Origin: Hydrogenophaga pseudoflava
Lineage (GTDB): Bacteria; Pseudomonadota; Gammaproteobacteria; Burkholderiales; Burkholderiaceae_C
Assembly (NCBI RefSeq): GCF_031020795.1
Contig: NZ_JAVHJP010000003.1
Location: 303,408-367,407, forward strand
Direction of reading: 5' to 3'
DNA: 64,000 nucleotides
A program made the position numbers and the translations under genes. Shown here one piece after another: positions 44,808 through 53,140 of the stretch (its first letter is position 1; the number at the start of each line of letters is the position of its first letter). The notes under the pieces are model-generated. The model had not been told where the DNA came from. It saw only the letters and a program-made list of their open reading frames with translations, and did no database searches.

Positions 44808-46493
44808 ATGATGAAACATTCATTCAGCATAAACCCGGTGGCGCCTCAAGGGCGCCGTGTCCTGATCCTGAGCAGCCTGCTGCCGGGCGCTCTGCTGCTG
44901 GCCGCCTGCGGCGGCAGCGACGAGCCACCACCACCCGCGTCGCGTCCGCTGGCCCAGTCGTGTGCGTCGTATGTGCCCAGCAAGCTGCCGGTCAACGCCC
45001 GCTTCGAGCGCACCGAGTTGCGGAAAGCCCAGACCGTGAACGAATCGCACTACGGCACCGGCGAGCCCATCACCCTGCCCAGGGCCTGCATTGTGCGCGG
45101 CACCATCGTGTCCGGCCCCCGCTCCACCATCCACTGGGCCGTGGAACTGCCGGAGGGCAAGGACTGGAACGGCAAGACCATGACGCTGGGCGGCGGTGGC
45201 TTCGACGGCTTCATCCCCACGGACGACCCCTGGCACGTGAAGTACGTACAGACTGATGCAGCGCTGCCGTTCGTGCGCATCAGCTCCGACTCCGGCCACC
45301 AGACGGAAGACTTCGCCTGGGGCACGGACCCGGTGGCCCTACAGAACCACGCCCAGGAAGCCAACCACCTGGCGCTGCAGGTGGGCACGCACATCGCCAC
45401 CCAGTTCTACGGCAAGGCCCCCACACGGCGCTACATGGTGGGCCACTCCAACGGCGGCCGCTCGGGCCTGATCGCCGCCGACCGCTACCCCAACGACTAC
45501 GACGGCGTGCTGGCCATGTCGCCCGCCATCAGCCAGCAGGCCCATCAGGTCAACATGGGTGACTTCAACCGCTGGATCTACGGCCGCAACGCGGACGGCA
45601 GCGTGAATGCAGCCGTGCCCGCGCAGGCCCACTGGATCAGCCCCGCCAAATCGGCCCTGTACGCGGCCGCCGAGATCGCGGCCTGCGACACGCTGGACGG
45701 ACTGGCCGACGGCATCATCGGCAACGTCGAGGCCTGCACCTACGTGCCCGCCGACCTCAAGTGCGCGGACGACGTGGCCGGCATCCAGGACGACAGCTGC
45801 CTCACCTCGGGCCAGATCGAGGCCATCCGGCTGAACTACGCCGACAAGAGCGTGCCCCTGCCCCTGGCCAACGGCATGACCGGCTATGAACGCTACGGTC
45901 GCGGCGGCGCCGCCACCGGGGACTGGCAGGTCTACGCGTTCGGCTTCGAGTACGACGGCGACTTCCTGCGCAAAGGCTTCAGCTACATCGCCCCCACCTC
46001 GGTCATCCAGGCCCTGACAGGCTCTGAAACCGCCGACTCCATGAACCACGACCCGCTGAGCATGGGCGCGAAGTGGCAGGCACTGTCCCGCACCATGGAG
46101 CCTTCGACCGACCTGGGCCGCTTCGCCCACCGCAGCAAACTGCTGGTCTGGTACGGCCTGGCCGACACCTGTGTCTCGGTGTACCGCACCGCGTCCTATC
46201 TGGACCAGGTGCGCCAGAGCAGCGGCAACGCCAAGTTCGACCGCTTCGCGCGGTTTGTCACCTCGCCGGGTGTGGGGCACGACCTGACGGGCCCGGGAGC
46301 GGCCAAGGCCGACCTCATCACAGCCCTGGTGGAATGGGTGGAAAAAGGCATCGCACCGGACCATCTGGTGGCCACCGGCACCTCCGACGCAGGCACGTTC
46401 GAGCGCCCGCTGTGTCCCTACCCCAGCTTTCCGAAGTACAAGGGCAGCGGCGACACCAACAAGGCCAGCAGCTTCACCTGCTCGGTGAGCTGA
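44808..46493 (+). CDS. Tannase/feruloyl esterase-family lipoprotein
   Basis: A 561-residue exported hydrolase. The signal region ends in lipobox LLAACGG (Cys ~34), so it should be an anchored lipoprotein. Catalytic elements are Ser in MVGHSNGGRSG (~213), Asp in WYGLADTCV and His in SPGVGHDLTG. Characterised members carry a CS-D-HC motif with a disulfide joining the residues beside Ser and His; here these are His and Asp (GHS, GHD), so the disulfide is lost. It probably cleaves a phenolic or other ester outside the inner membrane. A divergent AraC gene may control it. Confidence 0.85.
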   Translation: MMKHSFSINPVAPQGRRVLILSSLLPGALLLAACGGSDEPPPPASRPLAQSCASYVPSKLPVNARFERTELRKAQTVNESHYGTGEPITLPRACIVRGTIVSGPRSTIHWAVELPEGKDWNGKTMTLGGGGFDGFIPTDDPWHVKYVQTDAALPFVRISSDSGHQTEDFAWGTDPVALQNHAQEANHLALQVGTHIATQFYGKAPTRRYMVGHSNGGRSGLIAADRYPNDYDGVLAMSPAISQQAHQVNMGDFNRWIYGRNADGSVNAAVPAQAHWISPAKSALYAAAEIAACDTLDGLADGIIGNVEACTYVPADLKCADDVAGIQDDSCLTSGQIEAIRLNYADKSVPLPLANGMTGYERYGRGGAATGDWQVYAFGFEYDGDFLRKGFSYIAPTSVIQALTGSETADSMNHDPLSMGAKWQALSRTMEPSTDLGRFAHRSKLLVWYGLADTCVSVYRTASYLDQVRQSSGNAKFDRFARFVTSPGVGHDLTGPGAAKADLITALVEWVEKGIAPDHLVATGTSDAGTFERPLCPYPSFPKYKGSGDTNKASSFTCSVS

Positions 46494-46508
46494 CGCGACA
46501 GTGGCGCC

Positions 46509-47318
46509 TCAGAAGCGTTCGTAACCCAGCAGGTAGCGCCACTGCCCCACCGGCAACCCAGCCAGGGCAATGCGCCCCAGCCGCAGACGCCGCAGCGCGG
46601 TCAGCTTCACACCCGCGCGCTCGCACAGGTGCGCGACCTGGCCCGGCATGTTGCCCTTGATCGCCAGCCGCAGCCGCAGTTCGCTCTGCCAGCTGGCGCG
46701 CGCCGTCGGCACGGCCCAGCCGTCGAAGAACGCAGGTTTGCCCAGCGACCTGAGCACTTCATCGCGCCGGGCCTCGCCCTCCAGCGCCGGGTCGGCCGCC
46801 ACCTCGGCCAGCCACTCGTGCTCCAGCTGGGTCGCGTCCTCAGTCATCTTGCGCGCCACACCCGGGTTCTGGGTGAACACCATGAGGCCACTGGACAGCT
46901 CGCCCAGCGGCGCCACGGCCAGCAGCTTGTGGCGGTGCGCCTTGAGCGGTCGCACGCCCGAACGGTCGCCGGCAAAGCGCAACTCCGGGGTGAACCAGCG
47001 TGCGGCGATGTCGTCGGGAAGAAACGGTGCCTCGGGCAGGACATGCCCCGCCGGCTTGTGCCAGATCAGCGTCACCGAGGCCAGCGATTCGAGCCTGGCC
47101 TTCGGATCGAGCGTGACGACCTGATCGTCGCGCACCCGCTCCATGGGCTCCTCGACCACCGTGCCATCCACCCGCACCCAGCCGCCAGCGATGTAGCGTT
47201 CGGCGTCGGCGCGCGAGCAGGGCAGCTGCGCCGCCAGGCGTTTGGCCAGGCGAAGGCCTCCAGGGTCGGTGTTCCCGGTCGCCACACCCTTGCCTGTCGA
47301 CCCCGCTTCATTCCCCAT
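46509..47318 (-). CDS. RsuA/RluF-like pseudouridine synthase homolog lacking the catalytic Asp
   Basis: A 269-residue protein with an N-terminal S4 RNA-binding domain (LRLAKRLAAQLPCSRADAERYIAGGWVRV in two parts) and a pseudouridine-synthase fold. The catalytic motif that is normally (G)RLDxxSxGLxxLT reads APLGELSSGLMVFT, with Gly at the Asp position. The nucleotide sequence supports this reading without a frameshift. It may bind RNA without modifying it. A ribosome site (GAGGAG) precedes the ATG at 47318. It overlaps the upstream membrane-protein gene by 11 bases, last in the TRAP operon. Confidence 0.75.
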   Translation of the reverse strand: MGNEAGSTGKGVATGNTDPGGLRLAKRLAAQLPCSRADAERYIAGGWVRVDGTVVEEPMERVRDDQVVTLDPKARLESLASVTLIWHKPAGHVLPEAPFLPDDIAARWFTPELRFAGDRSGVRPLKAHRHKLLAVAPLGELSSGLMVFTQNPGVARKMTEDATQLEHEWLAEVAADPALEGEARRDEVLRSLGKPAFFDGWAVPTARASWQSELRLRLAIKGNMPGQVAHLCERAGVKLTALRRLRLGRIALAGLPVGQWRYLLGYERF

Positions 47319-47796
47319 TCTGAGCTCCTCGGATCCGGCGATTGTGACCGCCTTCCTCGGGAACCCCCTGTCCGTGCACCAACACATCCAGAACCTGCAG
47401 CACCGCGGGATCGGCAGCGTGGAAGCTCAGTTGGCCCAAACTGCGTGTGCGCACCACCAGACGGGGCGCCACCAACGCATCCAGCGGCCGCCACCGCAGC
47501 AGCTTCACCTGGGCAATGTCGCGCAGCGGAATGCTTGTGCGCCACAGCCAGCCCTGCGAGAGGTGGTCCCCGTCAATCGCCGTGGTGCTGAACAGGATGA
47601 GAAGGTAGTTCCAGACCACGACCCCGACAGCCAATGCGCCCAGCCACCTCAGTTCGGACGCCAGGGACATGCCGGCCAGGGCTTCGCGCGCCCCCCAGGC
47701 GCAGTACAGCAGCCCTGCCATGGCCGCGGTGGCCAGCCACTGCATGGTGCGCGGAAACGAGCGCCCCCGCACCGGCCCGATGGGCTGCGACCTCAC
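47308..47796 (-). CDS. Membrane protein of unknown function
   Basis: A 162-residue protein with two N-terminal hydrophobic segments (WLATAAMAGLLYCAWGA, WLGALAVGVVVWNYLLILFS). A PH-like beta region follows (SIPLRDIAQVKLLRW, APRLVVRTRSLGQLSFHAAD). It overlaps the dctM-like stop (ATGA type) and the pseudouridine-synthase-like gene. I do not recognise a named family. Confidence 0.65.
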   Translation of the reverse strand: MRSQPIGPVRGRSFPRTMQWLATAAMAGLLYCAWGAREALAGMSLASELRWLGALAVGVVVWNYLLILFSTTAIDGDHLSQGWLWRTSIPLRDIAQVKLLRWRPLDALVAPRLVVRTRSLGQLSFHAADPAVLQVLDVLVHGQGVPEEGGHNRRIRGAQNGE

Positions 47797-49292
47797 TTCC
47801 CGGGCTCCGTCGGTGTGGCGGGTGCCATCTCCTGCAGCAGCCTCTCCGTGTTGGCCGCGTCCTCTTCTTCGAGCTCGTGTCCGACCTCGGGCATGACCAC
47901 CTGATCCAGGTCAATCACCTGTTTCTCGTCCAGGAACACCGTGACGGTCTGCGGCACGAAGATCACCACCACCACCAGCAGGATCTGCAGCATCACGAAA
48001 GGAATGGCCCCCAGGTAGATGTCGCGCGACTGCACCTTGCGCGACAGCGCTCCACCCTTGAACAGCGAGTCGGAGATGCCTCGGAGGTAAAACAGCGCGA
48101 ACCCGAAGGGCGGATGCATGAAGCTGGTCTGCATGTTCACGCACAGCAGCACGCCGAACCAGATCAGGTCAATGCCCATCTTGTCGGCCACCGGCCCCAG
48201 CAGCGGCAGGATGATGAAGGCGATCTCGAAGAAGTCGAGAAAGAAGGCCAGGAAGAAGATAAAGATGTTGACGACCACGAGGAAGCCGGTCTGGCCGCCT
48301 GGCAGGTTGCTCAGCAGGTGTTCGATCCAGACCCCGCCGTCGACGCCCAGGAACACCAGCGAGAACACGCGCGATCCGATCAGGATGAACACCACCATGG
48401 CGGTGATGCGCATGGTGCCGGTCATGGCCTCGCGCACCAGGGCCCAGGTGAGCCGGCGGTGCATGGCGGCCAGGATGAACGCGCCAGCCGTTCCCATGGC
48501 GCCGGCTTCCGTGGGCGTGCAGATCGCGGTGGAGATGCCAGGCAGCCCCCCCATGCTGCCGAGCACGGCAAAGATGAGCACCGCCGACGGAATGATGCCG
48601 CGCAGGCACTGCTTCCACAGCGCCCATCCGCTGGCGGTGCGCGCCTCCAGCGGGATGCCAGGCAGCGCGTTCGGTCGCAGGCGCGTGAGCACGAAGGTGT
48701 AGGACAGGAAGATCAGCACCTGCAGCACCGAAGGCCCCCAGGCGCCCTTGTACATGTCGCCCACCGAACGGCCGAGCTGGTCGGCCATCACCACCAGCAC
48801 CAGCGAAGGCGGCACCAGCTGGGTGATGGTGCCCGACGCTGCGAGCACACCGGTGGCGTAGCGCATGTCGTAGCCGTGGCGCATCATGATCGGCAGTGAG
48901 ATCATGGCCATTGCAATCACCTGACCGGCCACGGTGCCGGTGATGGCGCCCAGGATGAAGCCCACCACGATCACCGAGTAGCCCAGGCCCCCGCGCGTGG
49001 GGCCAAACAGCTGGCTCATGGACTCCAGCAGATCTTCGGCCAGGCCGCACTTCTCCAGGATTGCGCCCATCAGGGTGAAGAAGGGGATCGCCAGCAGCAG
49101 GTCGTTGGAGAGAATGCCAAACAGGTTGAGCGGAAGGTTGCCCATGAACGAGGCCGGAAACCACCCCATCTGGATGGCGTAGAAGCCACAGGCGAGTCCG
49201 AGCGTTCCCAGCGAGAAAGCCACCGGAAATCCGATCAGCATCACGAAAATAAGACCCGCAAACATCAGCGGGGCAAAGCTCGCCATGTTCAT
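47793..49292 (-). CDS. TRAP transporter large permease (DctM family)
   Basis: A 499-residue membrane protein with about 12-13 segments and typical DctM motifs (LLAIPFFTLMGAILEKCGLAEDLL, FILGAITGTVAGQVIAMAMI, PTEAGAMGTAGAF). It is longer than the usual ~430 residues: a cytoplasmic acidic C-terminal tail of ~50 residues (ending EEEDAANTERLLQEMAP) is extra. It would import an organic acid using the sodium or proton gradient together with the DctQ subunit. No periplasmic DctP/TAXI binding protein gene is present, so the substrate is unknown. Start overlaps dctQ stop. Confidence 0.92.
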   Translation of the reverse strand: MNMASFAPLMFAGLIFVMLIGFPVAFSLGTLGLACGFYAIQMGWFPASFMGNLPLNLFGILSNDLLLAIPFFTLMGAILEKCGLAEDLLESMSQLFGPTRGGLGYSVIVVGFILGAITGTVAGQVIAMAMISLPIMMRHGYDMRYATGVLAASGTITQLVPPSLVLVVMADQLGRSVGDMYKGAWGPSVLQVLIFLSYTFVLTRLRPNALPGIPLEARTASGWALWKQCLRGIIPSAVLIFAVLGSMGGLPGISTAICTPTEAGAMGTAGAFILAAMHRRLTWALVREAMTGTMRITAMVVFILIGSRVFSLVFLGVDGGVWIEHLLSNLPGGQTGFLVVVNIFIFFLAFFLDFFEIAFIILPLLGPVADKMGIDLIWFGVLLCVNMQTSFMHPPFGFALFYLRGISDSLFKGGALSRKVQSRDIYLGAIPFVMLQILLVVVVIFVPQTVTVFLDEKQVIDLDQVVMPEVGHELEEEDAANTERLLQEMAPATPTEPGK

Positions 49293-49828
49293 TGCAGCGG
49301 CCTCTCGTAGTGCGTGTCCATCTCGTGCAGATGCATGAGCCATCCCAGCCGCTTGATGATTTCGGACACCCCTTGCAAGGCCACCAGCCCCATTCCCAGG
49401 GGAATGGTCAGCATGGCGGGCCAGCGGATCAGCCCCCCCGCATTGCCCGACATCTCCTGGCTCTCGATCATCTTGATGAGCAACGGCATGGCCATGTAGC
49501 CGATGTACAGCGTCATGGGCAGCAGGAAGAAGCACAGGCCCAGCAGGTCCACCACCACCTTGGCGCGGGTCGGGTACAGGCCGTAGAAAATGTCGACCCG
49601 CACATGCTCGTTGACACGCAGCACCTGGGCCGCGCCGAACATCACGCACACCGCGAACAGGTACCACTGGACCTCCAGGATGGCATTCGATCCGTAGTTC
49701 AGGGTGTAGCGGACCAGCGCGTTGACCGCGCTGATCGCGCAGGCGGCCAGGATGGCCCACTTCGCAACCACGGCAAAGCGGTCGGTGAAGGCGTCGATCC
49801 GCCGGGCCAGTGCCAGCAGGTGTTTCAT
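49289..49828 (-). CDS. TRAP transporter small permease (DctQ family)
   Basis: A 179-residue protein with four membrane segments and the DctQ pattern (ALVRYTLNYGSNAILEVQWYLF, FGAAQVLRVNEHVRVDIFY). It forms the transport unit with the overlapping DctM gene. It is the first gene of the operon; a CGTAAA-N5-CGTAAA direct repeat stands 72-88 bases upstream, pointing to control by the neighbouring KdpE-like regulator. Confidence 0.9.
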   Translation of the reverse strand: MKHLLALARRIDAFTDRFAVVAKWAILAACAISAVNALVRYTLNYGSNAILEVQWYLFAVCVMFGAAQVLRVNEHVRVDIFYGLYPTRAKVVVDLLGLCFFLLPMTLYIGYMAMPLLIKMIESQEMSGNAGGLIRWPAMLTIPLGMGLVALQGVSEIIKRLGWLMHLHEMDTHYERPLQ

Positions 49829-49899
49829 GCCGATGTCTCCTCGTGAATGAGGGCGTGGTTCGTCGCCCGCCCGGTCGCTGCGCAGGGTATGACCGGAGA

Positions 49900-49916
49900 C
49901 GTAAACGGCGCGTAAA
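49900..49916. promoter_or_regulatory. Direct repeat CGTAAA-N5-CGTAAA upstream of the TRAP operon
   Basis: Two CGTAAA hexamers start 11 bases apart (49900 and 49911), the period expected for OmpR/PhoB/KdpE-type regulators. The site lies 72-88 bases upstream of the dctQ start, just upstream (minus-strand sense) of a -10-like CATACC (49891-49886). The same arrangement recurs at 53067-53083. Confidence 0.6.
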
Positions 49917-49952
49917 AATGCGACCGTGGTGGCCGCGGGCGTCAGTCGAACG

Positions 49953-50660
49953 TCAGACAGGGCCGCCGGTGCCGAGCAGGCGATATCCCACGCCCATCTC
50001 CGTCTGCAGGAACTGGGGTTGCGTGGGATCCTGTTCGAGCTTCTGGCGCAACTGGCGCACGTAGATGCGCAGATAGTGGCCCTGTTCGCCATGACCGGGC
50101 CCCCACACCTCGCGCAGCAGTTGTCTGCTGCTCACCACGCGGCCGGCGTGACGTGCCAGCACCTCCAGCAGACGCCACTGCGTGGCCGTGAGCCGGACAG
50201 GCGCTCCCGCCCGGCTGACGTGACGCGCCAGCAGATCGACGGTCACATCGCCGAACACCAGCGTGGTACCGCTGGAGACCAGCGGGCCTGCGTGCCGCAG
50301 GGCCACACGGATGCGGGCATGCAGCTCGGCCACACCGAAGGGCTTGGTCACGAAGTCATCGGCCCCGGCATCCAGTGCGTCGACCTTCTGCAGCTCCTGG
50401 GTGCGCGCGGACAGCACGAGGATCGGCCGCTGGGTCCAGCCGCGTATCTCGCGGATCAGCGCCACGCCATCGCCATCGGGCAACCCGAGGTCGATGAGAA
50501 ACAGATCGATGCGCCGATTGCCCGCCAGCGTCGCACCGTCCCGTGCGGTGGCCGCCTCGATCACACCGTAACCTTCGGCCTGCAGCGTGGCGCGAAGCAG
50601 GTCGCGGATGGCCGGTTCGTCATCCACCACCAGGACCTGCAGCGAACCCTGTCCGCTCAT
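49953..50660 (-). CDS. KdpE-like OmpR-family response regulator
   Basis: A 235-residue regulator. The receiver has VLVVDDEP (acidic pocket), phosphoacceptor Asp57 in FLIDLGLPDGDG and the Lys in FVTKPFG. The C-terminal winged helix contains LTATQWRLLEVLARHAGRVV and YLRIYVRQLRQKLEQDP, close to KdpE. It overlaps the kinase gene stop by four bases. The 11-bp-period repeats at 49900-49916 and 53067-53083 are its likely binding sites. No kdpFABC genes are in the window. Confidence 0.88.
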   Translation of the reverse strand: MSGQGSLQVLVVDDEPAIRDLLRATLQAEGYGVIEAATARDGATLAGNRRIDLFLIDLGLPDGDGVALIREIRGWTQRPILVLSARTQELQKVDALDAGADDFVTKPFGVAELHARIRVALRHAGPLVSSGTTLVFGDVTVDLLARHVSRAGAPVRLTATQWRLLEVLARHAGRVVSSRQLLREVWGPGHGEQGHYLRIYVRQLRQKLEQDPTQPQFLQTEMGVGYRLLGTGGPV

Positions 50661-52546
50661 TCGGTGCACTCCAGAGGCGGATGGGCGTTCTTCGGCCAGG
50701 GAAGGCACATCTCGAAGACCGCGCCTCGCTCGCTGCGAGCAGCGATGCGGCCGCCATGCAGGCGCGCCACCACCTCGCAGATCGCCAGGCCCAGCCCGGT
50801 GCCGGTTCCGGCGGCCGCAGCCGGGTCCCGGTAGAACTTGTTGAAAACGTCGCGTTCCTGACCAGGTGCCAGGCCAGGCCCCTGGTCCCTCACCGACAGC
50901 ATCCAGGCGTCCTCCTGCAGTTGCACCGCCAGCGCAATGCTGCTGCCTGCGGGTGAGTGCTGTGCTGCGTTGAGCAGAAGGTTGCTCATGGCCTGCGTAA
51001 CCAGGCGGGCATCGCACCACACAATGTCGTCCTCTACCACCTGTAGTTCGACGATGTGCGACTCCAGCGCTCCCCGGGTCACCGCCAGCGCGTCGCGCAC
51101 CAACTCGCCCACCGGGCACCACTCCTGCTCAGGGTTCACCGCTCCGTCCTGCAGCCGAGCCAGGTCCAGCAGATCGCTCGTGAGCGACTGCAGGCGCCGG
51201 GCCTGATCAAGCATGTGGTGCAACAGACCATCGTGCTGCTCGGCCGTGATCTGCCGCCCCTGTGTCATCACCGTGGTGGCCGCACCGATGATGGCCGTCA
51301 GCGGCGTGCGGAAATCGTGCGAGATGGCCGCCAGCAGCGTGTTTCGCACACGCTCGGTTTCGGCCTGGATGGCGGCCTGCCGACTCCGAAGGTCGGCGTT
51401 GAGGCGGTCCAGGGCCAGCGCGGCCTGATTGGCCAGCGACTGCAGCAGATGCATGTCCTCGGCGGTCTGCCGCTGCGCGGGAAGGTGCGTGACCCGCAAC
51501 TCTCCCAGGGAACCGCCGGCGGCCTGCAGCTCGAAACAGCAGGCATCGCCGGCAGGAGGCAGCGACAGGAGTGCAGAAGATCCGGACGACGACCCCTCCA
51601 CCAGCAGAACATCGCCTTTTGCTCCCACACCACGCCCGACAGCGTGCTGCAGTGCCTCCACGATTTCGTCGCTGGTCCGTGCGGTCGACAGGCTCCGAGC
51701 AAGCAGGCTCATCGACTGCGCACGATCGGCCACCGCCAGGGCCTCAACCGCCGCCTCTCGCGCGCGCGTCGCCAGGCGGCTGACGGCGAGCCCCACACAC
51801 AAGGCAATGGCGAACGTGAAGAAGTACTGCGGATCGGTCGGCTTGAACGACCAGCGCGGCGCCACAAAGATCCAGTCGAACACCAGGATGGCCCCCAGCA
51901 AGGTCACCACCGATGACATTAGGTCGCGTTTGAGCGCCACGTAAAGCACGCCCACCAGGTAGATCAGGATCAGGTTGATCGGGTGCAGACGGCTGGCAAT
52001 CAGTTCGCACAGTGCGGTGCATAGCAGCAGTGCCGCCAGCGGAAGGCGCCAGTAAGACCACGACCAGCGCCCCATGACCCGGGGCCCTGAGGTCCACCCG
52101 GGCAGTTCGAATGTGCGCTGTGGCTGCTGTGGCGCCACCAGCACATGCACCTGCACGCCTGGCATGCGCCGGCCCAGCAACCCGGTGAAGTCGCTGAGCT
52201 TCACACCAAAACCCGGCCATTGAACCGTCCCAGTGGCCCGGTCTCCCAAAAGCACATCGGAAGCCCCATCGGCCAGGGCCTGCTGAGCGATCTGTGCGAC
52301 CAGGTGCTCACCTGCGTTGATGCGGGGACTCGAATGCACCAGCCTGGCTCCCTCCCGCTGCGCCAGCGCGAGGGCCTCCTCCAGATCCAGTCTCTGGGCC
52401 GGCGTGGCCTGCCGTGCCGACACCGTGTCCAGATGGAGCACCCGCCAGGAGCGACCGACCTCCCCCAGGCTCCGGTGGGCTTGCCGGACCAGCTGCAAAG
52501 CCTGTCCGTCCGCCATCACGCACACCAGCAGCGGGCCCGCAGTCAT
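50657..52546 (-). CDS. KdpD-like sensor histidine kinase without the N-terminal KdpD domain
   Basis: A 629-residue kinase. It begins with a Usp-like domain (LLVCVMADGQALQLVRQAHR), then four membrane segments of DUF4118 type (LILIYLVGVLYVALKRDLMSS), a GAF-like region, HisKA with His ~410 in ISHDFRTPLTAIIGA, and HATPase (DQGPGLAPGQE, GTGLGLAICEVVARLHGG). Full KdpD is about 890 residues; the N-terminal ~210-residue domain with its Walker motif is absent. It overlaps both the EIIA gene upstream and kdpE downstream. Confidence 0.88.
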   Translation of the reverse strand: MTAGPLLVCVMADGQALQLVRQAHRSLGEVGRSWRVLHLDTVSARQATPAQRLDLEEALALAQREGARLVHSSPRINAGEHLVAQIAQQALADGASDVLLGDRATGTVQWPGFGVKLSDFTGLLGRRMPGVQVHVLVAPQQPQRTFELPGWTSGPRVMGRWSWSYWRLPLAALLLCTALCELIASRLHPINLILIYLVGVLYVALKRDLMSSVVTLLGAILVFDWIFVAPRWSFKPTDPQYFFTFAIALCVGLAVSRLATRAREAAVEALAVADRAQSMSLLARSLSTARTSDEIVEALQHAVGRGVGAKGDVLLVEGSSSGSSALLSLPPAGDACCFELQAAGGSLGELRVTHLPAQRQTAEDMHLLQSLANQAALALDRLNADLRSRQAAIQAETERVRNTLLAAISHDFRTPLTAIIGAATTVMTQGRQITAEQHDGLLHHMLDQARRLQSLTSDLLDLARLQDGAVNPEQEWCPVGELVRDALAVTRGALESHIVELQVVEDDIVWCDARLVTQAMSNLLLNAAQHSPAGSSIALAVQLQEDAWMLSVRDQGPGLAPGQERDVFNKFYRDPAAAAGTGTGLGLAICEVVARLHGGRIAARSERGAVFEMCLPWPKNAHPPLECTE

Positions 52547-52992
52547 GGGCCGGCTGCGAGGTGCTCGGCCGCATCGGCGCAGCAACCTCGTCGCAACAGG
52601 TCGAGCAGAACCGGGTTCATACGGGGGCTTCGCAAGCGTTCGAGCAATGCATGGTCGGCGGGCGAGGGAGGGTAGCGTACCAGCAGTGTCAGCGCCTCGC
52701 TCACCGGTTTCCGGTCGGGTGTGTCCATGTCGATGGCCCCGAGAGGCTGGATGTAGATGAGGCGCGGACGCACCAGGTGCCTGACGGCGGCGTGCGGGAT
52801 CGCGATGCCGTTCCCCAGCCCGGTACCGCGCCGGGACTGGCGCAGCATCAGCTGGCGCGACACGGAGCCAGCCCGCAAGCGCTTGCCGTCGCAAACGATG
52901 CCGTCCACAAAGTCGAACAGCTCTGCCGTATCGGTCACCGGCACCCCGAGGTGCACTTCAACCTGAAGACGGGTGGCGGGTTGGAGGAACAC
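52543..52992 (-). CDS. PTS EIIA(Ntr)-like protein (PtsN family)
   Basis: A 149-residue EIIA domain protein. The phosphorylatable His67 lies in NGIAIPHAAV, preceded by the family pattern SRQLMLRQSRRGTGLG. In E. coli the unphosphorylated EIIA(Ntr) stimulates the KdpD kinase and affects potassium uptake. Here the EIIA-like gene is translationally coupled to a KdpD-like kinase, fitting a dedicated input protein. The start is GTG at 52992. The CGTAAA direct repeat lies 75-91 bases upstream. Confidence 0.82.
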   Translation of the reverse strand: MFLQPATRLQVEVHLGVPVTDTAELFDFVDGIVCDGKRLRAGSVSRQLMLRQSRRGTGLGNGIAIPHAAVRHLVRPRLIYIQPLGAIDMDTPDRKPVSEALTLLVRYPPSPADHALLERLRSPRMNPVLLDLLRRGCCADAAEHLAAGP

Positions 52993-53066
52993 GATGCCGG
53001 TGCCATGGAAAAGGGGGAATGCGCCGGATGGAACCGCCCCCTTGGCCCGGATTGAAACAGGCGCGC

Positions 53067-53083
53067 CGTAAAAACGGCGTAAA
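53067..53083. promoter_or_regulatory. Direct repeat CGTAAA-N5-CGTAAA upstream of the EIIA-KdpD-KdpE operon
   Basis: CGTAAA occurs at 53067 and again at 53078, an 11-bp period, 75-91 bases upstream of the EIIA start codon. A -10-like TTCAAT on the minus strand (53056-53051) follows ten bases later. Same hexamer, spacing and distance to the gene as the TRAP site, implying autoregulation. Confidence 0.6.
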
Positions 53084-53088
53084 CAAAT

Positions 53089-53111
53089 ACGGCCCGCGCT
53101 GGGCGGGCCGT
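53089..53111 (-). terminator. Intrinsic terminator of ychF
   Basis: ACGGCCCGC and GCGGGCCGT pair in a 9-bp perfect stem with a 5-base loop, followed on the minus strand by ATTTGTTT. It lies 30 bases after the ychF stop and immediately before the EIIA promoter repeats. Confidence 0.75.
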
Positions 53112-53140
53112 CGGCATCAAGACGATGCGCGCGCCGCGCC

